Notes under the pieces: generated by a model | Told to the model about the DNA's origin: nothing | Seen by the model: the letters and a program-made list of their open reading frames with translations, nothing else | Database searches by the model: none | Source: Euwallacea fornicatus | Taxonomy: Eukaryota; Arthropoda; Insecta; Coleoptera; Curculionidae | Assembly: GCF_040115645.1 (NCBI RefSeq) | Contig: NW_027096014.1 | Location: 62,001-126,000 of the forward strand | Direction of reading: 5' to 3' | DNA length: 64,000 nt | Part shown: one piece after another, positions 38,366 through 52,456 of the stretch | Position numbering within the stretch: position 1 is the stretch's first letter | Layout of the letters: every line of letters begins with the position of its first letter | Position numbers and translations under genes: made by a program

Positions 38366-41300
38366 CTTTGAAGCTCGATAACTTCGGGAAATGTGGACCA
38401 AATTTTTTAAAGAAAGTTTCAAATTAATCAGCTCGACGAGATTTTGAAGATGTCACAACACATCATGATTGCATCTTGTTGACTTTCCAAGAAAAATAGT
38501 ACTTTATGTGCTCAAACACACTTTTGTGACTTTTCAATCTTTGAAGCTCGATAACTTCGGGAAATGTGGACCAAATTTCTTAAAGCAAGTTTCAAATTAA
38601 TCAGCTCGACGAGATTTTGAAGATGTCACAACACATCATGATTGCATCTTGTTGACTTTCCAAGAAAAATAGTACTTTATGTGCTCAATCAGACTTTTGT
38701 GACTTTTCAAACTTTGAAGCTCGATAACTTCGGCAAATGTGGACAAAATTTCTTAAAGAAAGTTTCAAATTAATCAGCTCGACGAGATTTTGAAGATGTC
38801 ACAACACATCATGATTGCATCTTGTTGACTTTCCAATAAAAATAGTACTTTATGTGCTCAAACACACTTTTGTGACTTTTCAAACTTTGAAGCTCGATAA
38901 CTTCGGGAAATGTGGGCCAAATTTGTTACACAAAGTTTCAAATTAATCAGCTCGACGAGATTTTGAAGATGTCACAACACATCATGATTGCATCTTGTTG
39001 ACTTTCCAAGAAAAATAGTACTTTATGTGCTCAAACACACAACTTTTGTGACTTTTCAAACTTTGAAGCTCGATAAGTTCGGCAAATGTGGACAAAATTT
39101 CTTAAAGAAAGTTTCAAATTAATCAGCGCGGCGAGATTTTGAAGATGTCACAACACATCATGATTGCGTCTTGTTGAATTTCCAAGAAAAATAGTACTTT
39201 ATGTGCTCAAACACAAAACTTTTGTGACTTTTCAAATTTTGAAGCTCGATAAGTTCGGCAAATGTGGACAAAATTTCTTAAAGAAAGTTTCAAATTAATC
39301 AGCTCGACGAGATTTTGAAGATGTCACAACACATCATGATTGCATCTTGTTGAATTTCCAATAAAAATAGTACTTTATGTGCTCAAACACACTTTTGTGA
39401 CTTTTCAAACTTTGAAGCTCGATAAGTTCGGCAAATGTGGACAAAATTTCTTAAAGAAAGTTTCAAATTAATCAGCTCGACGAGATTTTGAAGATGTCAC
39501 AACACATCATGATTGCATCTTGTTGACTTTCCAAGAAAAATAGTACTTTATGTGCTCAATCAGACTTTTGTGACTTTTCAAACTTTGAAGCTCGATAACT
39601 TCGGCAAATGTGGACAAAATTTCTTAAAGAAAGTTTCAAATTAATCAGCTCGACGAGATTTTGAAGATGTCACAACACATCATGATTGCATCTTGTTGAC
39701 TTTCCAATAAAAATAGTACTTTATGTGCTCAAACACACTTTTGTGACTTTTCAAACTTTGAAGCTTGATAAGTTCGGCAAATGTGGACAAAATTTCTTAA
39801 AGAAAGTTTCAAATTAATCAGCTCGACGAGATTTTGAAGATGTCACAACACATCATGATTGCGTCTTGTTGAATTTCCAAGAAAAATAGTACTTTATGTG
39901 CTCACACGCACAACTTTTGTTACTTTTCAAACTTTGAAGCTCGATAACTTCGGCAAATGTGGACCAAATTTCTTAAAGAAAGTTTCAAATTAATCAGCTC
40001 GACGAGATTTTGAAGATGTCACAACACATCATGATTGCATCTTGTTGACTTTCCAAGAAAAATAGTACTTTATGTGCTCAAACACACAACTTTTGTGACT
40101 TTTCAAACTTTGAAGCTCGATAACTTCGGCAAATGTGGACAAAATTTCTTAAAGAAAGTTTCAAATTAATCAGCTCGACGAGATTTTGAAGATGTCACAA
40201 CACATCATGATTGCATCTTGTTGACTTTCCAATAAAAATAGTACTTTATGTGCTCAAACACACTTTTGTGACTTTTCAAACTTTGAAGCTCGATAACTTC
40301 GGGAAATGTGGGCCAAATTTGTTACACAAAGTTTCAAATTAATCAGCTCGACGAGATTTTGAAGATGTCACAACACATCATGATTGCATCTTGTTGAATT
40401 TCCAAGAAAAATAGTACTTTATGTGCTCAAACACACTTTTGTGACTTTTCAAACTTTGAAGCTCGATAACTTCGGCAAATGTGGACCAAATTTGTTACAC
40501 AAAGATTCAAATTAATCAGCTCGACGAGATTTTGAAGATGTCACAACAAATCATGATTGCATCTTGTTGACTTTCCAAGAAAAATAGTACTTTATGTGCT
40601 CAAACACACTTTTGTGACTTTTCAAACTTTGAAGCTCGATAACTTCGGGAAATGTGGACCAAATTTTTTAAAGAAAGTTTCAAATTAATCAGCTCGACGA
40701 GATTTTGAAGATGTCACAACACATCATGATTGCATCTTGTTGACTTTCCAAGAAAAATAGTACTTTATGTGCTCAAACACACTTTTGTGACTTTTCAAAC
40801 TTTGAAGCTCGATAACTTCGGCAAATGTGGACAAAATTTCTTAAAGAAAGTTTCAAATTAATCAGCTCGACGAGATTTTGAAGATGTCACAACACATCAT
40901 GATTGCATCTTGTTGACTTTCCAATAAAAATAGTACTTTATGTGCTCAAACACACTTTTGTGACTTTTCAAACTTTGAAGCTCGATAACTTCGGGAAATG
41001 TGGGCCAAATTTGTTACACAAAGTTTCAAATTAATCAGCTCGACGAGATTTTGAAGATGTCACAACACATCATGATTGCATCTTGTTGACTTTCCAAGAA
41101 AAATAGTACTTTATGTGCTCAATCAGACTTTTGTGACTTTTCAAACTTTGAAGCTCGATAACTTCGGCAAATGTGGACAAAATTTCTTAAAGAAAGTTTC
41201 AAATTAATCAGCTCGACGAGATTTTGAAGATGTCACAACACATCATGATTGCATCTTGTTGACTTTCCAATAAAAATAGTACTTTATGTGCTCAAACACA

Positions 41301-43233
41301 CTTTTGTGACTTTTCAAACTTTGAAGCTTGATAAGTTCGGCAAATGTGGACAAAATTTCTTAAAGAAAGTTTCAAATTAATCAGCGCGGCGAGATTTTGA
41401 AGATGTCACAACACATCATGATTGCGTCTTGTTGAATTTCCAAGAAAAATAGTACTTTATGTGCTCAAACACAAAACTTTTGTGACTTTTCAAATTTTGA
41501 AGCTCGATAAGTTCGGCAAATGTGGACAAAATTTCTTAAAGAAAGTTTCAAATTAATCAGCTCGACGAGATTTTGAAGATGTCACAACACATCATGATTG
41601 CATCTTGTTGAATTTCCAATAAAAATAGTACTTTATGTGCTCAAACACACTTTTGTGACTTTTCAAACTTTGAAGCTCGATAAGTTCGGCAAATGTGGAC
41701 AAAATATCTTAAAGAAAGTTTCAAATTAATCAGCTCGACGAGATTTTGAAGATGTCACAACACATCATGATTGCATCTTGTTGACTTTCCAAGAAAAATA
41801 GTACTTTATGTGCTCAATCAGACTTTTGTGACTTTTCAAACTTTGAAGCTCGATAACTTCGGCAAATGTGGACAAAATTTCTTAAAGAAAGTTTCAAATT
41901 AATCAGCTCGACGAGATTTTGAAGATGTCACAACACATCATGATTGCATCTTGTTGACTTTCCAATAAAAATAGTACTTTATGTGCTCAAACACACTTTT
42001 GTGACTTTTCAAACTTTGAAGCTTGATAAGTTCGGCAAATGTGGACAAAATTTCTTAAAGAAAGTTTCAAATTAATCAGCTCGACGAGATTTTGAAGATG
42101 TCACAACACATCATGATTGCGTCTTGTTGAATTTCCAAGAAAAATAGTACTTTATGTGCTCACACGCACAACTTTTGTTACTTTTCAAACTTTGAAGCTC
42201 GATAACTTCGGCAAATGTGGACCAAATTTCTTAAAGAAAGTTTCAAATTAATCAGCTCGACGAGATTTTGAAGATGTCACAACACATCATGATTGCATCT
42301 TGTTGACTTTCCAAGAAAAATAGTACTTTATGTGCTCAAACACACAACTTTTGTGACTTTTCAAACTTTGAAGCTCGATAACTTCGGGAAATGTGGACCA
42401 AATTTCTTAAAGAAAGTTTCAAATTAATCAGCTCGACGAGATTTTGAAGATGTCACAACACATCATGATTGCATCTTGTTGACTTTCCAAGAAAAATAGT
42501 ACTTTATGTGCTCAAACACACAACTTTTGTGACTTTTCAAACTTTGAAGCTCGATAACTTCGGCAAATGTGGACAAAATTTCTTAAAGAAAGTTTCAAAT
42601 TAATCAGCTCGACGAGATTTTGAAGATGTCACAACACATCATGATTGCATCTTGTTGACTTTCCAATAAAAATAGTACTTTATGTGCTCAAACACACTTT
42701 TGTGACTTTTCAAACTTTGAAGCTCGATAACTTCGGGAAATGTGGGCCAAATTTGTTACACAAAGTTTCAAATTAATCAGCTCGACGAGATTTTGAAGAT
42801 GTCACAACACATCATGATTGCATCTTGTTGAATTTCCAAGAAAAATAGTACTTTATGTGCTCAAACACACTTTTGTGACTTTTCAAACTTTGAAGCTCGA
42901 TAACTTCGGCAAATGTGGACCAAATTTGTTACACAAAGATTCAAATTAATCAGCTCGACGAGATTTTGAAGATGTCACAACAAATCATGATTGCATCTTG
43001 TTGACTTTCCAAGAAAAATAGTACTTTATGTGCTCAAACACACTTTTGTGACTTTTCAAACTTTGAAGCTCGATAACTTCGGGAAATGTGGACCAAATTT
43101 TTTAAAGAAAGTTTCAAATTAATCAGCTCGACGAGATTTTGAAGATGTCACAACACATCATGATTGCATCTTGTTGACTTTCCAAGAAAAATAGTACTTT
43201 ATGTGCTCAAACACACTTTTGTGACTTTTCAAT
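38366..43233. repeat. 28-monomer higher-order repeat, 4,868 bp, copy 1
   Basis: This block of 28 units (20 short, 8 long by arithmetic) is repeated directly to the right at offset 4,868 bp. Paired markers are TAAAGCAAGT (38583/43451), AGCGCGGCGAG (39125/43993 and 41383/46251), GAAGCTTGATAAG (39763/44631, 41326/46194, 42021/46889) and the GTGGGCC units. The left limit is set by CAAACTTT versus CAATCTTT at 38365/43233. The only internal difference noticed is AAAATATCTT at about 41,706, where copy 2 has AAAATTTCTT. Confidence 0.88.
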
Positions 43234-46200
43234 CTTTGAAGCTCGATAACTTCGGGAAATGTGGACCAAATTTTTTAAAGAAAGTTTCAAATTAATCAGC
43301 TCGACGAGATTTTGAAGATGTCACAACACATCATGATTGCATCTTGTTGACTTTCCAAGAAAAATAGTACTTTATGTGCTCAAACACACTTTTGTGACTT
43401 TTCAATCTTTGAAGCTCGATAACTTCGGGAAATGTGGACCAAATTTCTTAAAGCAAGTTTCAAATTAATCAGCTCGACGAGATTTTGAAGATGTCACAAC
43501 ACATCATGATTGCATCTTGTTGACTTTCCAAGAAAAATAGTACTTTATGTGCTCAATCAGACTTTTGTGACTTTTCAAACTTTGAAGCTCGATAACTTCG
43601 GCAAATGTGGACAAAATTTCTTAAAGAAAGTTTCAAATTAATCAGCTCGACGAGATTTTGAAGATGTCACAACACATCATGATTGCATCTTGTTGACTTT
43701 CCAATAAAAATAGTACTTTATGTGCTCAAACACACTTTTGTGACTTTTCAAACTTTGAAGCTCGATAACTTCGGGAAATGTGGGCCAAATTTGTTACACA
43801 AAGTTTCAAATTAATCAGCTCGACGAGATTTTGAAGATGTCACAACACATCATGATTGCATCTTGTTGACTTTCCAAGAAAAATAGTACTTTATGTGCTC
43901 AAACACACAACTTTTGTGACTTTTCAAACTTTGAAGCTCGATAAGTTCGGCAAATGTGGACAAAATTTCTTAAAGAAAGTTTCAAATTAATCAGCGCGGC
44001 GAGATTTTGAAGATGTCACAACACATCATGATTGCGTCTTGTTGAATTTCCAAGAAAAATAGTACTTTATGTGCTCAAACACAAAACTTTTGTGACTTTT
44101 CAAATTTTGAAGCTCGATAAGTTCGGCAAATGTGGACAAAATTTCTTAAAGAAAGTTTCAAATTAATCAGCTCGACGAGATTTTGAAGATGTCACAACAC
44201 ATCATGATTGCATCTTGTTGAATTTCCAATAAAAATAGTACTTTATGTGCTCAAACACACTTTTGTGACTTTTCAAACTTTGAAGCTCGATAAGTTCGGC
44301 AAATGTGGACAAAATTTCTTAAAGAAAGTTTCAAATTAATCAGCTCGACGAGATTTTGAAGATGTCACAACACATCATGATTGCATCTTGTTGACTTTCC
44401 AAGAAAAATAGTACTTTATGTGCTCAATCAGACTTTTGTGACTTTTCAAACTTTGAAGCTCGATAACTTCGGCAAATGTGGACAAAATTTCTTAAAGAAA
44501 GTTTCAAATTAATCAGCTCGACGAGATTTTGAAGATGTCACAACACATCATGATTGCATCTTGTTGACTTTCCAATAAAAATAGTACTTTATGTGCTCAA
44601 ACACACTTTTGTGACTTTTCAAACTTTGAAGCTTGATAAGTTCGGCAAATGTGGACAAAATTTCTTAAAGAAAGTTTCAAATTAATCAGCTCGACGAGAT
44701 TTTGAAGATGTCACAACACATCATGATTGCGTCTTGTTGAATTTCCAAGAAAAATAGTACTTTATGTGCTCACACGCACAACTTTTGTTACTTTTCAAAC
44801 TTTGAAGCTCGATAACTTCGGCAAATGTGGACCAAATTTCTTAAAGAAAGTTTCAAATTAATCAGCTCGACGAGATTTTGAAGATGTCACAACACATCAT
44901 GATTGCATCTTGTTGACTTTCCAAGAAAAATAGTACTTTATGTGCTCAAACACACAACTTTTGTGACTTTTCAAACTTTGAAGCTCGATAACTTCGGCAA
45001 ATGTGGACAAAATTTCTTAAAGAAAGTTTCAAATTAATCAGCTCGACGAGATTTTGAAGATGTCACAACACATCATGATTGCATCTTGTTGACTTTCCAA
45101 TAAAAATAGTACTTTATGTGCTCAAACACACTTTTGTGACTTTTCAAACTTTGAAGCTCGATAACTTCGGGAAATGTGGGCCAAATTTGTTACACAAAGT
45201 TTCAAATTAATCAGCTCGACGAGATTTTGAAGATGTCACAACACATCATGATTGCATCTTGTTGAATTTCCAAGAAAAATAGTACTTTATGTGCTCAAAC
45301 ACACTTTTGTGACTTTTCAAACTTTGAAGCTCGATAACTTCGGCAAATGTGGACCAAATTTGTTACACAAAGATTCAAATTAATCAGCTCGACGAGATTT
45401 TGAAGATGTCACAACAAATCATGATTGCATCTTGTTGACTTTCCAAGAAAAATAGTACTTTATGTGCTCAAACACACTTTTGTGACTTTTCAAACTTTGA
45501 AGCTCGATAACTTCGGGAAATGTGGACCAAATTTTTTAAAGAAAGTTTCAAATTAATCAGCTCGACGAGATTTTGAAGATGTCACAACACATCATGATTG
45601 CATCTTGTTGACTTTCCAAGAAAAATAGTACTTTATGTGCTCAAACACACTTTTGTGACTTTTCAAACTTTGAAGCTCGATAACTTCGGCAAATGTGGAC
45701 AAAATTTCTTAAAGAAAGTTTCAAATTAATCAGCTCGACGAGATTTTGAAGATGTCACAACACATCATGATTGCATCTTGTTGACTTTCCAATAAAAATA
45801 GTACTTTATGTGCTCAAACACACTTTTGTGACTTTTCAAACTTTGAAGCTCGATAACTTCGGGAAATGTGGGCCAAATTTGTTACACAAAGTTTCAAATT
45901 AATCAGCTCGACGAGATTTTGAAGATGTCACAACACATCATGATTGCATCTTGTTGACTTTCCAAGAAAAATAGTACTTTATGTGCTCAATCAGACTTTT
46001 GTGACTTTTCAAACTTTGAAGCTCGATAACTTCGGCAAATGTGGACAAAATTTCTTAAAGAAAGTTTCAAATTAATCAGCTCGACGAGATTTTGAAGATG
46101 TCACAACACATCATGATTGCATCTTGTTGACTTTCCAATAAAAATAGTACTTTATGTGCTCAAACACACTTTTGTGACTTTTCAAACTTTGAAGCTTGAT

Positions 46201-48101
46201 AAGTTCGGCAAATGTGGACAAAATTTCTTAAAGAAAGTTTCAAATTAATCAGCGCGGCGAGATTTTGAAGATGTCACAACACATCATGATTGCGTCTTGT
46301 TGAATTTCCAAGAAAAATAGTACTTTATGTGCTCAAACACAAAACTTTTGTGACTTTTCAAATTTTGAAGCTCGATAAGTTCGGCAAATGTGGACAAAAT
46401 TTCTTAAAGAAAGTTTCAAATTAATCAGCTCGACGAGATTTTGAAGATGTCACAACACATCATGATTGCATCTTGTTGAATTTCCAATAAAAATAGTACT
46501 TTATGTGCTCAAACACACTTTTGTGACTTTTCAAACTTTGAAGCTCGATAAGTTCGGCAAATGTGGACAAAATTTCTTAAAGAAAGTTTCAAATTAATCA
46601 GCTCGACGAGATTTTGAAGATGTCACAACACATCATGATTGCATCTTGTTGACTTTCCAAGAAAAATAGTACTTTATGTGCTCAATCAGACTTTTGTGAC
46701 TTTTCAAACTTTGAAGCTCGATAACTTCGGCAAATGTGGACAAAATTTCTTAAAGAAAGTTTCAAATTAATCAGCTCGACGAGATTTTGAAGATGTCACA
46801 ACACATCATGATTGCATCTTGTTGACTTTCCAATAAAAATAGTACTTTATGTGCTCAAACACACTTTTGTGACTTTTCAAACTTTGAAGCTTGATAAGTT
46901 CGGCAAATGTGGACAAAATTTCTTAAAGAAAGTTTCAAATTAATCAGCTCGACGAGATTTTGAAGATGTCACAACACATCATGATTGCGTCTTGTTGAAT
47001 TTCCAAGAAAAATAGTACTTTATGTGCTCACACGCACAACTTTTGTTACTTTTCAAACTTTGAAGCTCGATAACTTCGGCAAATGTGGACCAAATTTCTT
47101 AAAGAAAGTTTCAAATTAATCAGCTCGACGAGATTTTGAAGATGTCACAACACATCATGATTGCATCTTGTTGACTTTCCAAGAAAAATAGTACTTTATG
47201 TGCTCAAACACACAACTTTTGTGACTTTTCAAACTTTGAAGCTCGATAACTTCGGGAAATGTGGACCAAATTTCTTAAAGAAAGTTTCAAATTAATCAGC
47301 TCGACGAGATTTTGAAGATGTCACAACACATCATGATTGCATCTTGTTGACTTTCCAAGAAAAATAGTACTTTATGTGCTCAAACACACAACTTTTGTGA
47401 CTTTTCAAACTTTGAAGCTCGATAACTTCGGCAAATGTGGACAAAATTTCTTAAAGAAAGTTTCAAATTAATCAGCTCGACGAGATTTTGAAGATGTCAC
47501 AACACATCATGATTGCATCTTGTTGACTTTCCAATAAAAATAGTACTTTATGTGCTCAAACACACTTTTGTGACTTTTCAAACTTTGAAGCTCGATAACT
47601 TCGGGAAATGTGGGCCAAATTTGTTACACAAAGTTTCAAATTAATCAGCTCGACGAGATTTTGAAGATGTCACAACACATCATGATTGCATCTTGTTGAA
47701 TTTCCAAGAAAAATAGTACTTTATGTGCTCAAACACACTTTTGTGACTTTTCAAACTTTGAAGCTCGATAACTTCGGCAAATGTGGACCAAATTTGTTAC
47801 ACAAAGATTCAAATTAATCAGCTCGACGAGATTTTGAAGATGTCACAACAAATCATGATTGCATCTTGTTGACTTTCCAAGAAAAATAGTACTTTATGTG
47901 CTCAAACACACTTTTGTGACTTTTCAAACTTTGAAGCTCGATAACTTCGGGAAATGTGGACCAAATTTTTTAAAGAAAGTTTCAAATTAATCAGCTCGAC
48001 GAGATTTTGAAGATGTCACAACACATCATGATTGCATCTTGTTGACTTTCCAAGAAAAATAGTACTTTATGTGCTCAAACACACTTTTGTGACTTTTCAA
48101 T
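43234..48101. repeat. 28-monomer higher-order repeat, 4,868 bp, copy 2
   Basis: This is the second tandem copy of the 4,868-bp block. At its right end the sequence passes into a segment (to about 49,244) that matches the sequence left of copy 1 at offset 11,138 bp. That offset equals two blocks (9,736 bp) plus 1,402 bp, or eight units. The block pair is therefore bracketed by copies of the same neighbouring DNA. This suggests that the amplified segment once extended further left. Confidence 0.86.
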
Positions 48102-49244
48102 CTTTGAAGCTCGATAACTTCGGGAAATGTGGACCAAATTTCTTAAAGAAAGTTTCAAATTAATCAGCTCGACGAGATTTTGAAGATGTCACAACACATG
48201 ATGATTACATCTTGTTGAATTTCCAAGAAAAATAGTACTTTATGTGCTCAAACACAAATCATTTATGACTTTTCAAATTTTGAAGCTCGATAAGTTCGGC
48301 AAATGTGGACAAAATTTCTTAAAGAAAGTGTCAAAGTAATCACCTCAACGAGATTTTGAAGATGTCACAACACATCATGATTGCGTCTTGTTGAATTTCC
48401 AAGAAAAATAGTACTTTATGTGCTCACACACACAACTTTTGTGACTTTTCAAACTTTGAAGCTCGATAACTTCGGCAAATGTGGACCAAATTTCTTAAAG
48501 AAAGTTTCAAATTAATCAGCTCGACGAGATTTTGAAGATGTCACAACACATGATGATTACATCTTGTTGAACTTCCAAGAAAAATAGTACTTTATGTGCT
48601 CAAACACACATATTTTGTGACTTTTCAAACTTTGAAGCTCGATAACTTTGGCAAATGTGGACCAAATTTGTTAACCAAAGTGTCAAATTAATCAGCTCGA
48701 CGAGATCTTTAAAATGACAAAACAATTCATAATTGCATCTTGTTGAATTTCCAAGAAAAATAGCACTTTATGTGCGCAAACACACAACTTTTGTGACATT
48801 TCAAACTTTGTAGCACGATAACTTCGGCAAATGTGGACCAAATTTGTTAAACAAAGTGTTAAATTAATCAGCTCGACGAGATTTTGAAGATGTCACAACA
48901 CATCATGATTGCATCTTGTTGACTTTCCAAGAAAAATAGTACTTTATGTGCTCAAACACACTTTTGTGACTTTTCAAACTTTGAAGCTCGATAACTTCGG
49001 CAAATGTGGACAAAATTTCTTAAAGAAAGTTTCAAATTAATCAGCTCGACGAGATTTTGAAGATGTCACAACACATCATGATTGCGTCTTGTTGAATTTC
49101 CAAGAAAAATAGTACTTTATGTGCTCACACGCACAACTTTTGTTACTTTTCAAACTTTGAAGCTCGATAACTTCGGCAAATGTGGACCAAATTACTTAAA
49201 GAAAGTTTCAAATTAATCAGCTCGACGAGATTTTGAAGATGTCA
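47368..49244. repeat. 1.9-kb bracket segment, right copy
   Basis: Right-hand counterpart of 36,230-38,106. Its first part overlaps the end of the second 4,868-bp block, showing that the two duplications are nested. It holds the last copy in the window of the deviant AGATCTTTAAAATG monomer pair. Confidence 0.73.
48637..48985 (+). repeat. Deviant monomer pair, copy 7
   Basis: Copy of 37,499-37,847 at offset 11,138 bp, including the short second unit. No further copies occur to the right of it in the window. Confidence 0.82.
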
Positions 49245-51479
49245 CAACACATCATGATTGCGTCTTGTTGAATTTCCAAGAAAAATAGTACTTTATGTGC
49301 TCACACGCACAACTTTTGTTACTTTTCAAACTTTGAAGCTCGATAACTTCGGCAAATGTGGACAAAATTTCTTAAAGAAAGTTTCAAATTAATCAGCTCG
49401 ACGAGATTTTGAAGATGTCACAACACATCATGATTGCATCTTGTTGAATTTCCAAGAAAAATAGTACTTTATGTGCTCAAACAGACTTTTGTGACTTTTC
49501 AAACTTTGAAGCTCGATAACTTCGGCAAATGTGGACAAAATTTCTTAAAGAAAGTTTCAAATTAATCAGCTCGACGAGATTTTGAAGATGTCACAACACA
49601 TCATGATTGCGTCTTGTTGAATTTCCAAGAAAAATAGTACTTTATGTGCTCACACGCACAACTTTTGTTACTTTTCAAACTTTGAAGCTCGATAACTTCG
49701 GCAAATGTGGACCAAATTACTTAAAGAAAGTTTCAAATTAATCAGCTCGACGAGATTTTGAAGATGTCACAACACATCATGATTGCGTCTTGTTGAATTT
49801 CCAAGAAAAATAGTACTTTATGTGCTCACACGCACAACTTTTGTTACTTTTCAAACTTTGAAGCTCGATAACTTCGGCATATGTGGACCAAATTACTTAA
49901 AGAAAGTTTCAAATTAATCAGCTCGACGAGATTTTGAAGATGTCACAACACATCATGATTGCATCTTGTTGACTTTCCAAGAAAAATAGTACTTTATGTG
50001 CTCAATCAGACTTTTGTGACTTTTCAAACTTTGAAGCTCGATAACTTCGGCAAATGTGGACAAAATTTCTTAAAGAAAGTTTCAAATTAATCAGCTCGAC
50101 GAGATTTTGAAGATGTCACAACACATCATGATTGCATCTTGTTGACTTTCCAATAAAAATAGTACTTTATGTGCTCAAACACACTTTTGTGACTTTTCAA
50201 ACTTTGAAGCTCGATAACTTCGGGAAATGTGGGCCAAATTTGTTACACAAAGTTTCAAATTAATCAGCTCGACGAGATTTTGAAGATGTCACAACACATC
50301 ATGATTGCATCTTGTTGACTTTCCAAGAAAAATAGTACTTTATGTGCTCAAACACAGAACTTTTGTGACTTTTCAAATTTTAAAGCTCGATAAGTTCGGC
50401 AAATGTGGAGCAAATTTCTTAAAGAAAGTTTCAAATTAATCAGCTCGACGAGATTTTGAAGATGTCACAACACATCATGATTGCATCTTGTTGACTTTCC
50501 AATAAAAATAGTACTTTATGTGCTCAAACACACAACTTTTGTGACTTTTCAAACTTTGAAGCTCGATAAGTTCGGCAAATGTGGACAAAATTTCTTAAAG
50601 AAAGTTTCAAATTAATCAGCGCGGCGAGATTTTGAAGATGTCACAACACATCATGATTGCGTCTTGTTGAATTTCCAAGAAAAATAGTACTTTATGTGCT
50701 CAAACACAAATCTTTTGTGACTTTTCAAATTTTGAAGCTCGATAAGTTCGGCAAATGTGGACAAAATTTCTTAAAGAAAGTTTCAAATTAATCAGCTCGA
50801 CGAGATTTTGAAGATGTCACAACACATCATGATTGCATCTTGTTGAATTTCCAAGAAAAATAGTACTTTATGTGCTCAAACACACTTTTGTGACTTTTCA
50901 AACTTTGAAGCTCGATAAGTTCGGCAAATGTGGACAAAATTTCTTAAAGAAAGTTTCAAATTAATCAGCTCGACGAGATTTTGAAGATGTCACAACACAT
51001 CATGATTGCATCTTGTTGAATTTCCAATAAAAATAGTACTTTATGTGCTCAAACACACTTTTGTGACTTTTCAAACTTTGAAGCTCGATAACTTCGGCAA
51101 ATGTGGACCAAATTTGTTACACAAAGTTTCAAATTAATCAGCTCGACGAGATTTTGAAGATGTCACAACACATCATGATTGCATCTTGTTGAATTTCCAA
51201 GAAAAATAGTACTTTATGTGCTCAAACACACTTTTGTGACTTTTCAAACTTTGAAGCTCGATAAGTTCGGCAAATGTGGACCAAATTTTTTAAAGAAAGT
51301 TTCAAATTAATCAGCTCGACGAGATTTTGAAGATGTCACAACACATCATGATTGCATCTTGTTGACTTTCCAAGAAAAATAGTACTTTATGTGCTCAAAC
51401 ACACTTTTGTGAATTTTCAAACTTTGAAGCTCGATAAGTTCGGCAAATGTGGACCAAATTTTTTAAAGAAAGTTTCAAA

Positions 51480-52456
51480 TTAATCAGCTCGACGAGATTT
51501 TGAAGATGTCACAACACATCATGATTGCATCTTGTTGACTTTCCAAGAAAAATAGTACTTTATGTGCTCAAACACACTTTTGTGACTTTTCAATCTTTGA
51601 AGCTCGATAACTTCGGGAAATGTGGACCAAATTTCTTAAAGAAAGTTTCAAATTAATCAGCTCGACGAGATTTTGAAGATGTCACAACACATCATGATTG
51701 CATCTTGTTGACTTTCCAATAAAAATAGTACTTTATGTGCTCAAACACACAACTTTTGTGACTTTACAAACTTTGAAGCTCGATAAGTTCGGCAAATGTG
51801 GACAATATTTCTTAAAGAAAGTTTCAAATTAATCAGCTCGACGAGATCTTGAAGATGTCACAACACATCATGATTGCATCTTGTTGAATTTCCAAGAAAA
51901 ATGGTACTTTATGTGCTCACACACACAACTTTTGTGACTTTTCAAACTTTGAAGCTCGATAACTTCGGGAAATGTGGACCAAATTTCTTAAAGAAAGTTT
52001 CAAATTAATCAGCTCGACGAGATTTTGAAGATGTCACAACACATCATGATTGCGTCTTGTTGAATTTCCAAGAAAAATAGTACTTTATGTGCTGAAACAG
52101 ACTTTTGTGACTTTTCAAACTTTGAAGCTCGATAACTTCGGCAAATGTGGACCAAATTTCTTAAAGAAAGTCTCAAATTAATCAGCTCGACGAGATTTTG
52201 AAGATGTCACAACACATCATGATTGCATCTTGTTGACTTTCCAATAAAAATAGTACTTTATGTGCTCAAACACACTTTTGTGACTTTTCAAACTTTGAAG
52301 CTCGATAACTTCGGGAAATGTGGACCAAATTTGTTACACAAAGTTTCAAATTAATCAGCTCGACGAGATTTTGAAGATGTCACAACACATCATGATTGCA
52401 TCTTGTTGACTTTCCAAGAAAAATAGTACTTTATGTGCTCAAACACACTTTTGTGA
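51480..52456. repeat. About 1-kb duplicated segment, copy 1
   Basis: This segment is repeated at 53,914-54,890 at offset 2,434 bp. Shared rare sites are ACTTTACAAAC (about 51,764/54,198), GACAATATTTC (51803/54237), GAGATCTTGAAG, AAAAATGGTAC and GTGCTGAAACAG (52092/54526). These rare changes are confined to the right third of the window. Confidence 0.75.
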
